Assembly (NCBI RefSeq): GCF_000020005.1
Contig: NC_010718.1
Location: 2,190,001-2,254,000, forward strand
DNA: 64,000 nucleotides
Source: Natranaerobius thermophilus JW/NM-WN-LF
GTDB lineage: Bacteria; Bacillota; Natranaerobiia; Natranaerobiales; Natranaerobiaceae
Direction: 5' to 3'
In this document: positions 44,470-53,044 of the stretch, one piece after another
Layout of the letters: each line of letters starts with the position of its first letter
How positions within the stretch are numbered: position 1 is the first letter of the stretch
Position numbers and translations under genes: made by a program
Notes under the pieces: generated by a model
Database searches by the model: none
What the model saw: only the letters and a program-made list of their open reading frames with translations
Told to the model about the DNA's origin: nothing

Positions 44470-45093
44470 TCAATCAAGCAATCTTCTCGAAATTCTATCA
44501 GCTCTATGGGGTTCCATCTCTGATAGAACCGCTCCCCTTTGTTCTTCAGATAATTCCATTAAAACTTGCACAACTTTATCCTCCGGTAAGTGAGAAACAA
44601 TATCGGAAACCTCCTCGGGCTCCATTTGCTCATAAGCACCGACTAATTTTTCTAATCTCTCTTCTCTATCTCGGTCGGCATCAGCCATTATTTCTAACTG
44701 ATCCTCCATACGATCAGCCCTAGTTTGTTGGTATTCTAACTGGGATTCTAGCCGTTCTACTTGAACTTCCAATTCTGCAATCTCTTCCTCTTTGGACATT
44801 AACTCCCCTTCTTTTTCCTCTAATTGTTCTTGATACTCTTCCTGATCCTGATACTCTTCCTGTAATTCTTGACGTATCTCTTCTTCTAATTCTTGTTCTA
44901 ATTCTGATATGATTTCTTCATCAATTTCTGACATGCTTTCCTTGGATTGTTTCTCTTCTACCTTTTCAACTGTCGCTTCTTTTCCATCAGCTTGAGTTAC
45001 ATCAGCTTCTGACACGAAGAAGATTCCTATACCTAGAGCAGTCCCTAGCATTGCCATAATAAATAAAAAAGCAATTAATATTTTTGGATTCAT
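44470..45093 (-). CDS. Membrane-anchored coiled-coil protein with MgtE_N-like C-terminus (MotE-like)
   Basis: 207 residues: an N-terminal membrane helix (ILIAFLFIMAMLGTALGIGIFFV), an acidic coiled coil from about 45 to 145 (long runs of Glu/Gln/Leu heptads), and a C-terminal MgtE_N-type helical repeat (LVGAYEQMEPEEVSDIVSHLPEDKVVQVLMELSEEQRGAVLSEM). This is the layout of MotE/FliG-partner chaperone proteins of flagellar motors, but no flagellar genes are visible here, so the motility role is open. ATG at 45093 follows GAAAGGGG. Confidence 0.7.
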   Translation of the reverse strand: MNPKILIAFLFIMAMLGTALGIGIFFVSEADVTQADGKEATVEKVEEKQSKESMSEIDEEIISELEQELEEEIRQELQEEYQDQEEYQEQLEEKEGELMSKEEEIAELEVQVERLESQLEYQQTRADRMEDQLEIMADADRDREERLEKLVGAYEQMEPEEVSDIVSHLPEDKVVQVLMELSEEQRGAVLSEMEPHRADRISRRLLD

Positions 45094-45147
45094 ATTCTCG
45101 AACCCCTTTCATAGCCAATCTAGTATATCTTGTGATTTATTTTAATT

Positions 45148-45236
45148 AGACGCTATTATGTTTAGTTGTTAATACTGTAAAATCTTCAACAAACGAATTA
45201 TTACAGTTATCAACATTCAACTCTAATACTACTTTA
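45148..45236 (+). repeat. Dispersed palindromic repeat, copy D
   Basis: AGACGCTATTATGTTTAG, GTTAATACTGTAA, a 20-nt insert, TTACAGTTATCAACATTC and AACTCTAATACTACTTT. Same layout as copies B and C with an enlarged loop. Confidence 0.75.
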
Positions 45237-45334
45237 ACGAAATTAATGTTTATCCCATATTATAACGTGATTTGTGATTTTTTGCCAGTTTATAGCCAAG
45301 TTTTTCATTTTTTAAAGTAATTCTTTATTAGTAG

Positions 45335-45468
45335 CTCTTTTATACTCCGTTGTTGATAGTTGAACTCTTCGATTTTTGAACGAATTTTTTAGATGTACCA
45401 ACCCGAAACCTTTGATGTGAAATTGAAGAGTTCAACTATCAACATTCAACTTTAACACAGCCTTATTA
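45335..45468 (+). repeat. Dispersed palindromic repeat, copy E, with enlarged and re-sequenced arms
   Basis: Perfect 19-bp inner arms GTTGATAGTTGAACTCTTC (45352-45370) and GAAGAGTTCAACTATCAAC (45425-45443) around a 54-nt loop, then the family's right end ATTCAACTTTAACACAGCC. Compared with copy C, both arms differ after GTTGATA yet stay complementary. The right part encodes the last residues of the FkbM-type protein. Confidence 0.8.
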
Positions 45469-46106
45469 ATAAATAATAGTTTAGCAGTTACAACCTTTCC
45501 TGAAGGTAGACTTTCTGTCTCCATAATATCGTATAATAAAAAATTGTTTTCAAACAAAAATTTCGTTAAATCAGATAAACGATATTCATTATTATTTTGA
45601 TAAACGCCAATTGACACCTCTGTATAAACAAACTCTGTTTCCTGAAGTAAATTTTTAGCACCTTTTAAAATCAAATCTTCGCTTCCTTCTGCATTGATTT
45701 TCAAACCATAAGGGGGTTTCCACTTCCTTTCTACTTTTAAAGTATCCAAAGTATCTACTGTAACTGTTCTTAGTTTGCAGGGATCTGAGCTTTGAAATTC
45801 TGTTTTTCGCCGATAAAAGGAAGCTTGGGGGAGTTTATTTCCTTCTATAAATAAATCTCGTTTTTGCTTTTGATCACCAACTGCTGTAATTATATATTCA
45901 CCATAGAAAGATTTTAAAGATTGCTGCAAATAGGGTTCAAATTCTTCTAGGGGCTCTATTAAGACATGATATGCATCCTTAAAAATAGCATACAGTTTAG
46001 GTGTACCGTAAGCTGCACCAACGTCAATCATAGTATTAGGATTAAATAAATCAAAGTAGTCTTTGATACTACCTGATCCAAGATCAGCACCGGGCTGATC
46101 AATCAT
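45432..46106 (-). CDS. FkbM-family SAM-dependent methyltransferase
   Basis: 224 residues. SAM-binding motif MIDVGAAYGTPKLYAI, then LIEPLEEFEPYLQQ and the FkbM signature PYGLKINAEGSEDLILKGAKNLLQETEFVYTEVS. It probably O-methylates a sugar or surface glycan, although the substrate is unknown. ATG at 46106 follows AGGAGGGAAAATC. The final about ten residues (NKAVLKLNVDS) and the TGA are read from repeat copy E, so the natural C-terminus was probably replaced. The DUF418 gene lies immediately upstream. Confidence 0.8.
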   Translation of the reverse strand: MIDQPGADLGSGSIKDYFDLFNPNTMIDVGAAYGTPKLYAIFKDAYHVLIEPLEEFEPYLQQSLKSFYGEYIITAVGDQKQKRDLFIEGNKLPQASFYRRKTEFQSSDPCKLRTVTVDTLDTLKVERKWKPPYGLKINAEGSEDLILKGAKNLLQETEFVYTEVSIGVYQNNNEYRLSDLTKFLFENNFLLYDIMETESLPSGKVVTAKLLFINKAVLKLNVDS

Positions 46107-46133
46107 GATTTTCCCTCCTCTGTGAATTTGATC

Positions 46134-47372
46134 CTAAATGGAACTTTTATAAGTGAGGTTTCTCCACACTTTTTCAAAGGGGCCGTATCTAAAATTTCGC
46201 AACCAAAACTTGCTTACAAGCATCTGAATACTAAAGAAGACAATTGTAAAAATCACCCCTTGATAAACTGAGATAGAACCTATATAACCTAAACCGTAAC
46301 CGTAAAAAACAATAGAACACAGAATGCACTGAATTAAATAATTGGTTAAAGCCATCCTTCCGACATACGTGAGATAATCAAATAATTTATGAAAATATCC
46401 TTTATGAATCAGGATAATAACCGTAGCTATATAAAATAATGAGATAAATATAGAAGCAAGTTCGGAAAATAAAACTTCTAATGGGGCTGAAATTAATGAA
46501 TTGGCACTTATAATAGAATAAGCTGATAGTAACATTAAGATTGTACTTATTAATCCTAAAAAGCCTGTGACTTTCCAAGTTCTTTTAAATAAATCAATAT
46601 TATTTGCAATATCATGAAAATAACCTTGTTTGGCAGCATACAAGCCTATCAAAAACAAAGCAAGTATCTTAGGTAACCATATAAACAAATTAAAAAATAC
46701 ATAAGGTAATTCTTGGCTAATTCTAAAACTAATAACATCCAAGTAAGAACCTTCAGAATAAACTGCAAAGGAGTACTCCATTAGTTCTTGAGGAAATGAT
46801 TCTAATTTAGGATCATTCATTTCACTTGCGTAAGTTTGTGCTAATTCTGCTATAAAAATCATACCTGTCATCAAAAGTACAGCAAATATTAACAAAGCAA
46901 TAATCCACTTCTTTAAACTCTCGGTTTTTTGATTATAAAAAAGCAATAGGATAAGTCCTGTTACACCATAGACGTGTAGTATATCCCCATACCAAACTAG
47001 AATTAAATTTAGTAGTCCAAATAACAGTAGAAAAAAACATCGCCTGCGAAATAATCTCCCTGGTTTATTTCCAGAAAGCGCAGCTTTTTTCTCAAAAGCG
47101 TTATTCATAAAGATATAAAAACCAAAGCCAAATAAAAAAGAAAAAATTGGATAGAACTTAGCTTCTGCCAGTATTCTAATTAAAAATCCTAGTACCTGAT
47201 CTAAACCAGCTTGAAATGCCAAGGGAAAGGAAAAGAATGCAAAATCAGTCCCTTGAGCAAACAAAGTACTCTTGAAACCGAACACATTAACAAGTAGGAC
47301 TCCAAATAAGGCAAAACCTCTTAGCATATCTATTTCTTTAATTCGTTTTGATTTATTAATAGAGTTGGACAT
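46134..47372 (-). CDS. DUF418-type polytopic membrane protein (YeiB-like)
   Basis: 412 residues with about 9-10 membrane helices. The N-terminal RIKEIDMLRGFALFGVLLVNV motif and the C-terminal DUF418 stretch (GRMALTNYLIQCILCSIVFYGYGLGYIGSI, followed by WLRNFRYGPFEKVWRNLTY) identify the family, which is related to acyltransferase-3-type membrane proteins. Function unproven. ATG at 47372 follows GGAGG at 8 nt; the frame extends to 47387. It is probably co-transcribed with the FkbM gene (27-bp gap). Confidence 0.82.
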   Translation of the reverse strand: MSNSINKSKRIKEIDMLRGFALFGVLLVNVFGFKSTLFAQGTDFAFFSFPLAFQAGLDQVLGFLIRILAEAKFYPIFSFLFGFGFYIFMNNAFEKKAALSGNKPGRLFRRRCFFLLLFGLLNLILVWYGDILHVYGVTGLILLLFYNQKTESLKKWIIALLIFAVLLMTGMIFIAELAQTYASEMNDPKLESFPQELMEYSFAVYSEGSYLDVISFRISQELPYVFFNLFIWLPKILALFLIGLYAAKQGYFHDIANNIDLFKRTWKVTGFLGLISTILMLLSAYSIISANSLISAPLEVLFSELASIFISLFYIATVIILIHKGYFHKLFDYLTYVGRMALTNYLIQCILCSIVFYGYGLGYIGSISVYQGVIFTIVFFSIQMLVSKFWLRNFRYGPFEKVWRNLTYKSSI

Positions 47373-47434
47373 GAGATAAGCCTCCATTATCTTATATATT
47401 AAGCTTAGTTCATCTTATTATCTTAGTTAATTTA

Positions 47435-48244
47435 TTATTTCTCTGTCTGTTCTGTGTCTGTCTGATCTTTTTCTTTAGTTAAATACGCCCTTACGATCAG
47501 TCTTCTCTCATCAGATCCCGGTGGGTGACAAGTAGTTAAAGTTAATGCAGGATCATCTGTTGGACGAATAACACTCCAATCACTACTATGAGTATCAAAA
47601 ACGCGATCAACTTCATAACGATATTTTTTTCCTTCACGATAAACTCTGATAGAATCACCTTGGTCTAATTCATTTAAGTGCCGAAAAGGTCCCCCATAAG
47701 TAGTTCTGTGACCAGCTATGGAGAGGTTCCCCGTCTCGGGTCGACCACTTTCTGGATAAAAACCTGGTCCATGTGCTAAATCAGATAGTTCTACACCAAA
47801 ACCCACTGCTAACTGAAGGTCAATTTTAGGTATTTCTATTAATCCATCGGCAGGTTCCAATTCAAAGGCAAATTCTTCTTCCTCACTTTTATCTTCATCG
47901 GATTGTAAAGAAGGATTTTCATTTTTTGGATCCTCTTCAGGATCATTTAATTCACTTTGGGCTATTTCAATATCTCGATATCCGAGTTTTTTCCTTGAAG
48001 AATTTAATACTTGTGTGTCCTGTTCCAATTCTTCTAGTTTTTCAGCCACTTGCTTTTCTTGGATTCTTTGATAGTAGATATTTTGTAAATAAGGAAAGCT
48101 GGCCAGGGACACCCCGACCAGCACTAGTACGATCCCAACTACAGTACGGGTTTCAATGTTTTGTTTATGAGCTTTTATTGAATTATTTAATTTCAATAGT
48201 TTGGTTTTATAGTGTTGTAACTGATTTTTAACTTTGTCTGTCAC
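47435..48244 (-). CDS. Class D-type sortase
   Basis: 269 residues. A cytoplasmic N-terminus and one membrane helix (TVVGIVLVLVGVSLASFPYL) are followed by an acidic linker (about 75-135) and the sortase barrel. The catalytic His is in NLSIAGHRTTYGGPF, the Cys in LTLTTCHPPGSDERRLIV, and the Arg is the RR of that motif. TLTTCHPPG is typical of class D/E. The substrate is very probably the LPETG protein encoded 62 bp upstream. GTG at 48244 follows GAGGGTGA. Confidence 0.9.
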   Translation of the reverse strand: MTDKVKNQLQHYKTKLLKLNNSIKAHKQNIETRTVVGIVLVLVGVSLASFPYLQNIYYQRIQEKQVAEKLEELEQDTQVLNSSRKKLGYRDIEIAQSELNDPEEDPKNENPSLQSDEDKSEEEEFAFELEPADGLIEIPKIDLQLAVGFGVELSDLAHGPGFYPESGRPETGNLSIAGHRTTYGGPFRHLNELDQGDSIRVYREGKKYRYEVDRVFDTHSSDWSVIRPTDDPALTLTTCHPPGSDERRLIVRAYLTKEKDQTDTEQTEK

Positions 48245-48306
48245 AGCATTTCACCCTCGTGTAGATTTGTGTTAAAAGGAAAATGAAGAATAAAACGGGT
48301 TATAGG

Positions 48307-48816
48307 TTATTTCCTTCTACTAATAACTAACCAAGCACCACCAGCAGCTACTAGTCCACCGATGCCTGGCAATAATGTAGCTACTCCGCCACCAGTTTCT
48401 GGAAGGTCTTCTTCCTCTTCTTCCTCTACATCTTCTTCTACGTCTTCTTCTGCTTCTTCTGCAACTTCTTCCCCAGCTAGAGCATCTCTAACTGCTTCTA
48501 CAATCCCTTCACTAGAAGCAGTTGCACCTGTTTCAACATCTACGTCTGTACTTTGTGCTTCTATAATATCATCCATAGTTTGCTTTCCATCTTCCCAGTA
48601 TTCAGGTGTTTCTTCTTGACTAATCGCTTCAATGTTAGTCACTTCTCCACCTTCAACAGTCACTTCAACTTCTATAGCCTCATTAAATCCTTCACCAGCG
48701 CCAGTGTAAGTACCATCTGGTACATTATCCAAGTCTACTCCAAAGGCCATAGCTCCAGTCACCATGAATAAACTTAGAACAAACACAAATCCTGTACTAA
48801 ATAAAATTCTTCTCAA
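48307..48816 (-). CDS. Secreted, sortase-anchored FMN-binding (flavinylated) protein
   Basis: 169 residues from TTG at 48816, with GGGAGGGAG 5 nt upstream; the ATG at 48837 has no SD. Signal peptide RRILFSTGFVFVLSLFMVTGAMA. One FMN_bind domain (VPDGTYTGAGEGFNEAIEVEVTVEGGEVTNIEAI in part) contains the flavinylation motif D-V-E-T-G-A-T, in which ApbE-type enzymes attach FMN to the last Thr. A Glu-rich linker leads to LPETG, a hydrophobic helix and RRK, a complete cell-wall sorting signal. It would be a covalently wall-bound flavoprotein for electron transfer outside the membrane. Confidence 0.88.
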   Translation of the reverse strand: MRRILFSTGFVFVLSLFMVTGAMAFGVDLDNVPDGTYTGAGEGFNEAIEVEVTVEGGEVTNIEAISQEETPEYWEDGKQTMDDIIEAQSTDVDVETGATASSEGIVEAVRDALAGEEVAEEAEEDVEEDVEEEEEEDLPETGGGVATLLPGIGGLVAAGGAWLVISRRK

Positions 48817-48969
48817 AAGTACTCCCTCCCATTTCATAATATATTGGTCCTTATTACATTACTATTGTTCTACAAATATTTTATAATTCCTTCCTTAAAA
48901 TGTTATTTATGAAAATAATAAAAATTCTTATAACTAACAATACATCCTTTTCCTAAATGTCTTTATATT

Positions 48970-50157
48970 CTAGCAATCTTGTTGATCTATCCTTTTTCTA
49001 GCTAATTCACAATATTCGCGAGAAATATCTATACCCAAAAATCGACGATTGTTTTGGTGAGCAACAACAGGGGTAGTACCACTTCCAACAAAGGGGTCTA
49101 GAATTATATCCCCTTGATAACTAAACAATTTCATAACTCTCCTTGCCAACTCTTCTGGAAACATTGATGGATGTTTATAATTTTTCATATTTTTTTCCGG
49201 GGCGATACTCCATTTTCCATAAACCCATTCTTTAAATTCCTCAGCGCTTATGTCTATATTCTCTTTTTTGCCTTGTTTTTTCATGGTTCCTTTGCAAAAT
49301 ACCTCTAAAAATTCCCAGGTATATTTCATATAAGGATTAGAAGGACTTTTCCAGCTTCCCCATGCCGTATACTTGCAATTATAATTATTTTTTTCCCATA
49401 AGATTTCGGCTTTCCATATCAACTTCTTCTTAATAAAAAAGTTGCTAATAAAATGATGAATAGGTATATAATCCGAAAACAGGGGCTGTACATTGACAAT
49501 TATTCTACCACCATACTTAGTCACACGAATGCATTCATCCAGAATTCTATAAAGCTTATCAAAATAAATAGACCAATTCATGGCGTCTTGATGATTATCA
49601 TATTCTAAACCAAAGTTATAAGGTGGAGATGTAAAAACTAAATCTATGCAATTTTCTGGCATTTTTGATAATAATTGTTCACTGTCAGCACAAATTATTT
49701 GATTTTCATATTCTTTAGGAACTGCGTTATTTGTTACTTTAAAATCGGCATCTTGTGCATAAAAGAATTTGCCACGTTGAGTTTCTTTTGCTTTTCTATC
49801 TTTGACTTTCCTCTCATCATTAAAATTTACAAAAACTTTTTTTCCACCTTGGTAAGTATAACTTTTAATATTTTCTATTTTAGTTAACAAAGCTAGTAGG
49901 ACATTGTCTTCACTAACTTGCTCTGATACAAATTGAAATATTAAGTCTTTTAAGGAATTTACATCAAGCTTATTTAAAAACACAATCAATTTGTGGTCAT
50001 AAGTCTCAATTATCAAATCATCATTACTAAAGGCATCATTAATTTGTCGTAAGCCTCGCTTTTCGGATTTGGTCAACTCATTTTTATTTATTGGGATAAA
50101 TATTTTTTTGTAATTTTCAGACGTTTCACCGTTAATATGAAAAGCTTTATCTTTCAT
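48970..50157 (-). CDS. Orphan DNA methyltransferase (N6-adenine or N4-cytosine, beta class)
   Basis: 395 residues. The catalytic motif IV TSPPYNFGLEY (near 170) precedes motif I LDPFVGSGTTPVVA (near 360), the beta-class order, with a target-recognition region between. About 130 residues at the N-terminus are unassigned and may add target or partner contacts. No restriction enzyme lies on either side. ATG at 50157 has AAAGGAG 12 nt away; an ATT is 6 nt from the same SD, so the start is uncertain. It could serve regulation or be the remains of a restriction-modification pair. Confidence 0.85.
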   Translation of the reverse strand: MKDKAFHINGETSENYKKIFIPINKNELTKSEKRGLRQINDAFSNDDLIIETYDHKLIVFLNKLDVNSLKDLIFQFVSEQVSEDNVLLALLTKIENIKSYTYQGGKKVFVNFNDERKVKDRKAKETQRGKFFYAQDADFKVTNNAVPKEYENQIICADSEQLLSKMPENCIDLVFTSPPYNFGLEYDNHQDAMNWSIYFDKLYRILDECIRVTKYGGRIIVNVQPLFSDYIPIHHFISNFFIKKKLIWKAEILWEKNNYNCKYTAWGSWKSPSNPYMKYTWEFLEVFCKGTMKKQGKKENIDISAEEFKEWVYGKWSIAPEKNMKNYKHPSMFPEELARRVMKLFSYQGDIILDPFVGSGTTPVVAHQNNRRFLGIDISREYCELARKRIDQQDC

Positions 50158-50319
50158 CCCAATGGACAACTCCTTTAAGCTTCATACTTACTATCACCGT
50201 TCATAATTATTTCATCATAGTAAGTCACTTCGCCATTAATTAACTCAAGTCCTTTAGCAGTCTCTTATTAATTTCTATACTGCTGGATATCCTAATTCAA
50301 CCATGGAAACTGAATTAGA

Positions 50320-51291
50320 TTAATAATAATCTAAAGGATTCACATGTTCACCGTTTCGACGAATTTCAAAGTGCAAATGAGACCCGGTAGCGTTACCGCT
50401 ATTGCCTACATGACCTATGACTTCACCTTTTTCCACACTTTGCCCCACACTCACAGTGTGGCCGGCATTGTGAGCATAATAAGTTTCATAGTCACCTGGA
50501 TGTTCTATGATTATCAGATTCCCATAAGATCCTCGCCAACCCGAAAAAGTTACAGTCCCGGATTCTGCCGCTTTAATGCTTGTCCCATGAGAAACTGCAA
50601 TGTCTATTCCACTGTGAAATCCTCGGCTTCGCCAGCCATATTTAGAAGATATTTCATTCATCCCGTTTTCTATTGGGAATAAAAACTCAGGTTTTTCGTG
50701 ACTGTGTATTTCTCGATGACTGGCATCCAAACTTTCTAATCCTTTTTCTTCCTTAATTTCATCAAGCTCTTTTTTTACCTGTTGGATTACTGCTTCTTTT
50801 CGTTCACGAGCTTGTCCTTCGGTAAAATTAAAGACCAATCCCAATCCTTGATGGGATCTGTATACCAAATCTAGATCGAAGCAACGGTTAATCACTCTTA
50901 TCGGAACCATGGTACGCCCATCAACTAGCTCTGGCCTCGTTTCCATCTTCTGCATCTCATCATTTAATTTATAATTGTTTGAACCAATGAACATTTTCAA
51001 CTCCATATCTTCATCTTCCACGATAATTTTATCTTCATCAGGAAACCAATCAACTTTTGAGTCTAACTCTTCAGATATAAAGCGAAGGGGAATCATAGTT
51101 CTATTATTATCATCTATGTAAGGAGTAACATCCTGAAAAATTACCTGAGAATCATTTAAAAAAACTACAGTTTCATAATCTTCAATTTCTTCTACTATTG
51201 CCCCAAAACTTATCGAGGGGAAAGCGACTAACAAAGTGATAGCAATAAAAAATGAATAGACTAAAAAACCTGGTTTACTAATGATTATCAT
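50320..51291 (-). CDS. Secreted stalk-domain M23 metallopeptidase
   Basis: 323 residues. Signal peptide (LVYSFFIAITLLVAFPSISFG), stalk domain at about 35-145 (TMIPLRFISEELDSKVDW, TMVPIRVINRCFDLD), a coiled linker (about 150-195) and an M23 LytM domain at about 205-323, with zinc ligands in GFHSGIDIAV (HxxxD) and SHLHFEIR (HxH). It cleaves peptidoglycan crosslinks. ATG at 51291 directly abuts the SD AAGGAG (0 nt spacing); ATC lies 6 nt from it in the same frame, so initiation is unusual. Confidence 0.88.
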   Translation of the reverse strand: MIIISKPGFLVYSFFIAITLLVAFPSISFGAIVEEIEDYETVVFLNDSQVIFQDVTPYIDDNNRTMIPLRFISEELDSKVDWFPDEDKIIVEDEDMELKMFIGSNNYKLNDEMQKMETRPELVDGRTMVPIRVINRCFDLDLVYRSHQGLGLVFNFTEGQARERKEAVIQQVKKELDEIKEEKGLESLDASHREIHSHEKPEFLFPIENGMNEISSKYGWRSRGFHSGIDIAVSHGTSIKAAESGTVTFSGWRGSYGNLIIIEHPGDYETYYAHNAGHTVSVGQSVEKGEVIGHVGNSGNATGSHLHFEIRRNGEHVNPLDYY

Positions 51292-51471
51292 CTCCTTAAT
51301 TTTAATTAGACTCCAAAAGGTATAATATCATAAATTTAAAAAACTTGATACTATAATTTGTCAAAATTTGCTGTCATCATTTTATGACATTTTTTCACCA
51401 TTACATAAACTTGTTAACATAGGGATTAAAATGGTATTTTGGTAATAGAATTTAACTTCGGAGGTGATTCT

Positions 51472-52980
51472 GTGAAAAAAATCATCTGCTTTGGATTATG
51501 TATGGTATTAGTTTTCTCATTAAATTCTTTATGTTTTGCTGAAGAAACCAAGGTTATAGTCGATGGAGAAGAGATTGACTTACAAGATCCCGTGAGAATT
51601 ATTGAGGGAAGGACACTATTACCTGCTAGACCTTTATTTGAAAGTTTAGATGCAGAGATGAATTGGAACCCTAAAACCGAAACAGCCATTGGTAAGATGA
51701 ATGGTCATCAGGTTGAAATTCCCCTCAATGAAGAACAGGCTAAAATCAATGATGAGCCCCGCAATTTGGAAGTACAAGCTGAAACCTATGAGGGAAGAAC
51801 TTACATACCACTACGATTTGCAGGAGAGGCTTTGGGTGGAACTGTCGAATGGGATAGCAAAAAAAACGCAGCAATTATCACAACTGATGCAGTAGAACCA
51901 GATCCGGCTAAAAAAGAAACAAGCCCAGAAAAAACTGAGCCAGGACAGTTAACAGCTCATTTTATAGATGTAGGCCAGGGAGATGCCATATTTTTAGAAG
52001 CTCCTTGTGATAGTCACATTTTAGTCGATGGTGGCTTAGAACTAGAAAGTCAACCTGTAGTTAATTATCTAGAGGAACTTGGAATAAATAAAATTGAAAA
52101 AGTAGTAGCAACTCATCCCCATCAAGATCATATTGGTGGGCTGATTGATGTTTATCAAAACTTCGATGTTAAAACCACTTATGATAGCGGTTATGAACAT
52201 GATACCCTCACTTATGAAAAATATTACGAAATAGCAAATGATGTTTCTAACTTTAAAACTGCTAGACAAGGAGACAAACTGGAAATTGACTCCTTGGGGG
52301 CCGAATTTATTCATCCACCCCAGGGACATACAGGTGAAGTTCACGATTTGAACCTTGTTTTAGAGGTTGAATTTAAAAATCAATCCCTTTTACTAACAGG
52401 TGATGCTGAAAAAGATACAGAGCAGATGATAATAGAAAGAGCCAGTGACATTTCTAGTGAAATTTTAAAAATCGGTCACCACGGCAGTTATACTAGCAGC
52501 AGTGAAGAGTTTTTAGAAGCAGTTGATCCTGAAGCAGCGGTAATTCAAGTTGGAGAAGACAATCAGTACGGTCATCCTCATGACCAAGTCCTAGAAAGGT
52601 TAGCTGAACAAAATATAGAAATTTATAGAACTGATTATCATGATGACATAGTAATGGAACTAGACGAAAACACTTGGCAAGCTGAAGTTGAACCTTGGAA
52701 AAAAGAAGATGGAGAACTCCCAACAGATCAAGACGCAGATGATAAAGACACAGTTACTGAGGAAAAAGACGATCAGGATCAAGAACTGATTAATATAAAT
52801 CAAGCCGAGAAAGAAGAATTAACTCAGATCATTAATATCGATGTGGACAGGGCAGAACAAATTGTAGAGTTACGAAAAGAACGACCTTTTACTTCCCTAG
52901 ATGACCTGGAACGTGTTAAAGGGCTAGCCGAAGTAACCATTGGAGAAATAAAGGATGAAGGAATAGCTTACGTCGATTAA
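51472..52980 (+). CDS. Secreted stalk-MBL-HhH protein (ComEC-type MBL fused to ComEA-type HhH)
   Basis: 502 residues. Signal peptide (KKIICFGLCMVLVFSLNSLCFA), stalk domain (about 30-130; TLLPARPLFESLDAEMNW, TYIPLRFAGEALGGTVEW), a metallo-beta-lactamase fold of the ComEC C-terminal type (about 145-390; ATHPHQDHIGG, LLLTGDAEKDTE, LKIGHHGSYTSSSEEFL), an acidic linker and a ComEA-type helix-hairpin-helix pair (about 440-500; ININQAEKEELTQIINIDVDRAEQIVELRKERPF). GTG at 51472 has GGAGGTG 5-6 nt upstream. It should cut and bind DNA outside the cell. Confidence 0.87.
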   Translation: MKKIICFGLCMVLVFSLNSLCFAEETKVIVDGEEIDLQDPVRIIEGRTLLPARPLFESLDAEMNWNPKTETAIGKMNGHQVEIPLNEEQAKINDEPRNLEVQAETYEGRTYIPLRFAGEALGGTVEWDSKKNAAIITTDAVEPDPAKKETSPEKTEPGQLTAHFIDVGQGDAIFLEAPCDSHILVDGGLELESQPVVNYLEELGINKIEKVVATHPHQDHIGGLIDVYQNFDVKTTYDSGYEHDTLTYEKYYEIANDVSNFKTARQGDKLEIDSLGAEFIHPPQGHTGEVHDLNLVLEVEFKNQSLLLTGDAEKDTEQMIIERASDISSEILKIGHHGSYTSSSEEFLEAVDPEAAVIQVGEDNQYGHPHDQVLERLAEQNIEIYRTDYHDDIVMELDENTWQAEVEPWKKEDGELPTDQDADDKDTVTEEKDDQDQELININQAEKEELTQIINIDVDRAEQIVELRKERPFTSLDDLERVKGLAEVTIGEIKDEGIAYVD

Positions 52981-53026
52981 AAAAACAGTGCTGTCACCAT
53001 ATAATGGGTGACAGCACTGTTTTTTA
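52981..53026. terminator. Bidirectional terminator
   Basis: Perfect 18-bp stem: AAAAACAGTGCTGTCACC (52981-52998) / GGTGACAGCACTGTTTTT (53007-53024), between convergent genes. Confidence 0.95.
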
Positions 53027-53044
53027 ATCCTGTATATTTATTCG

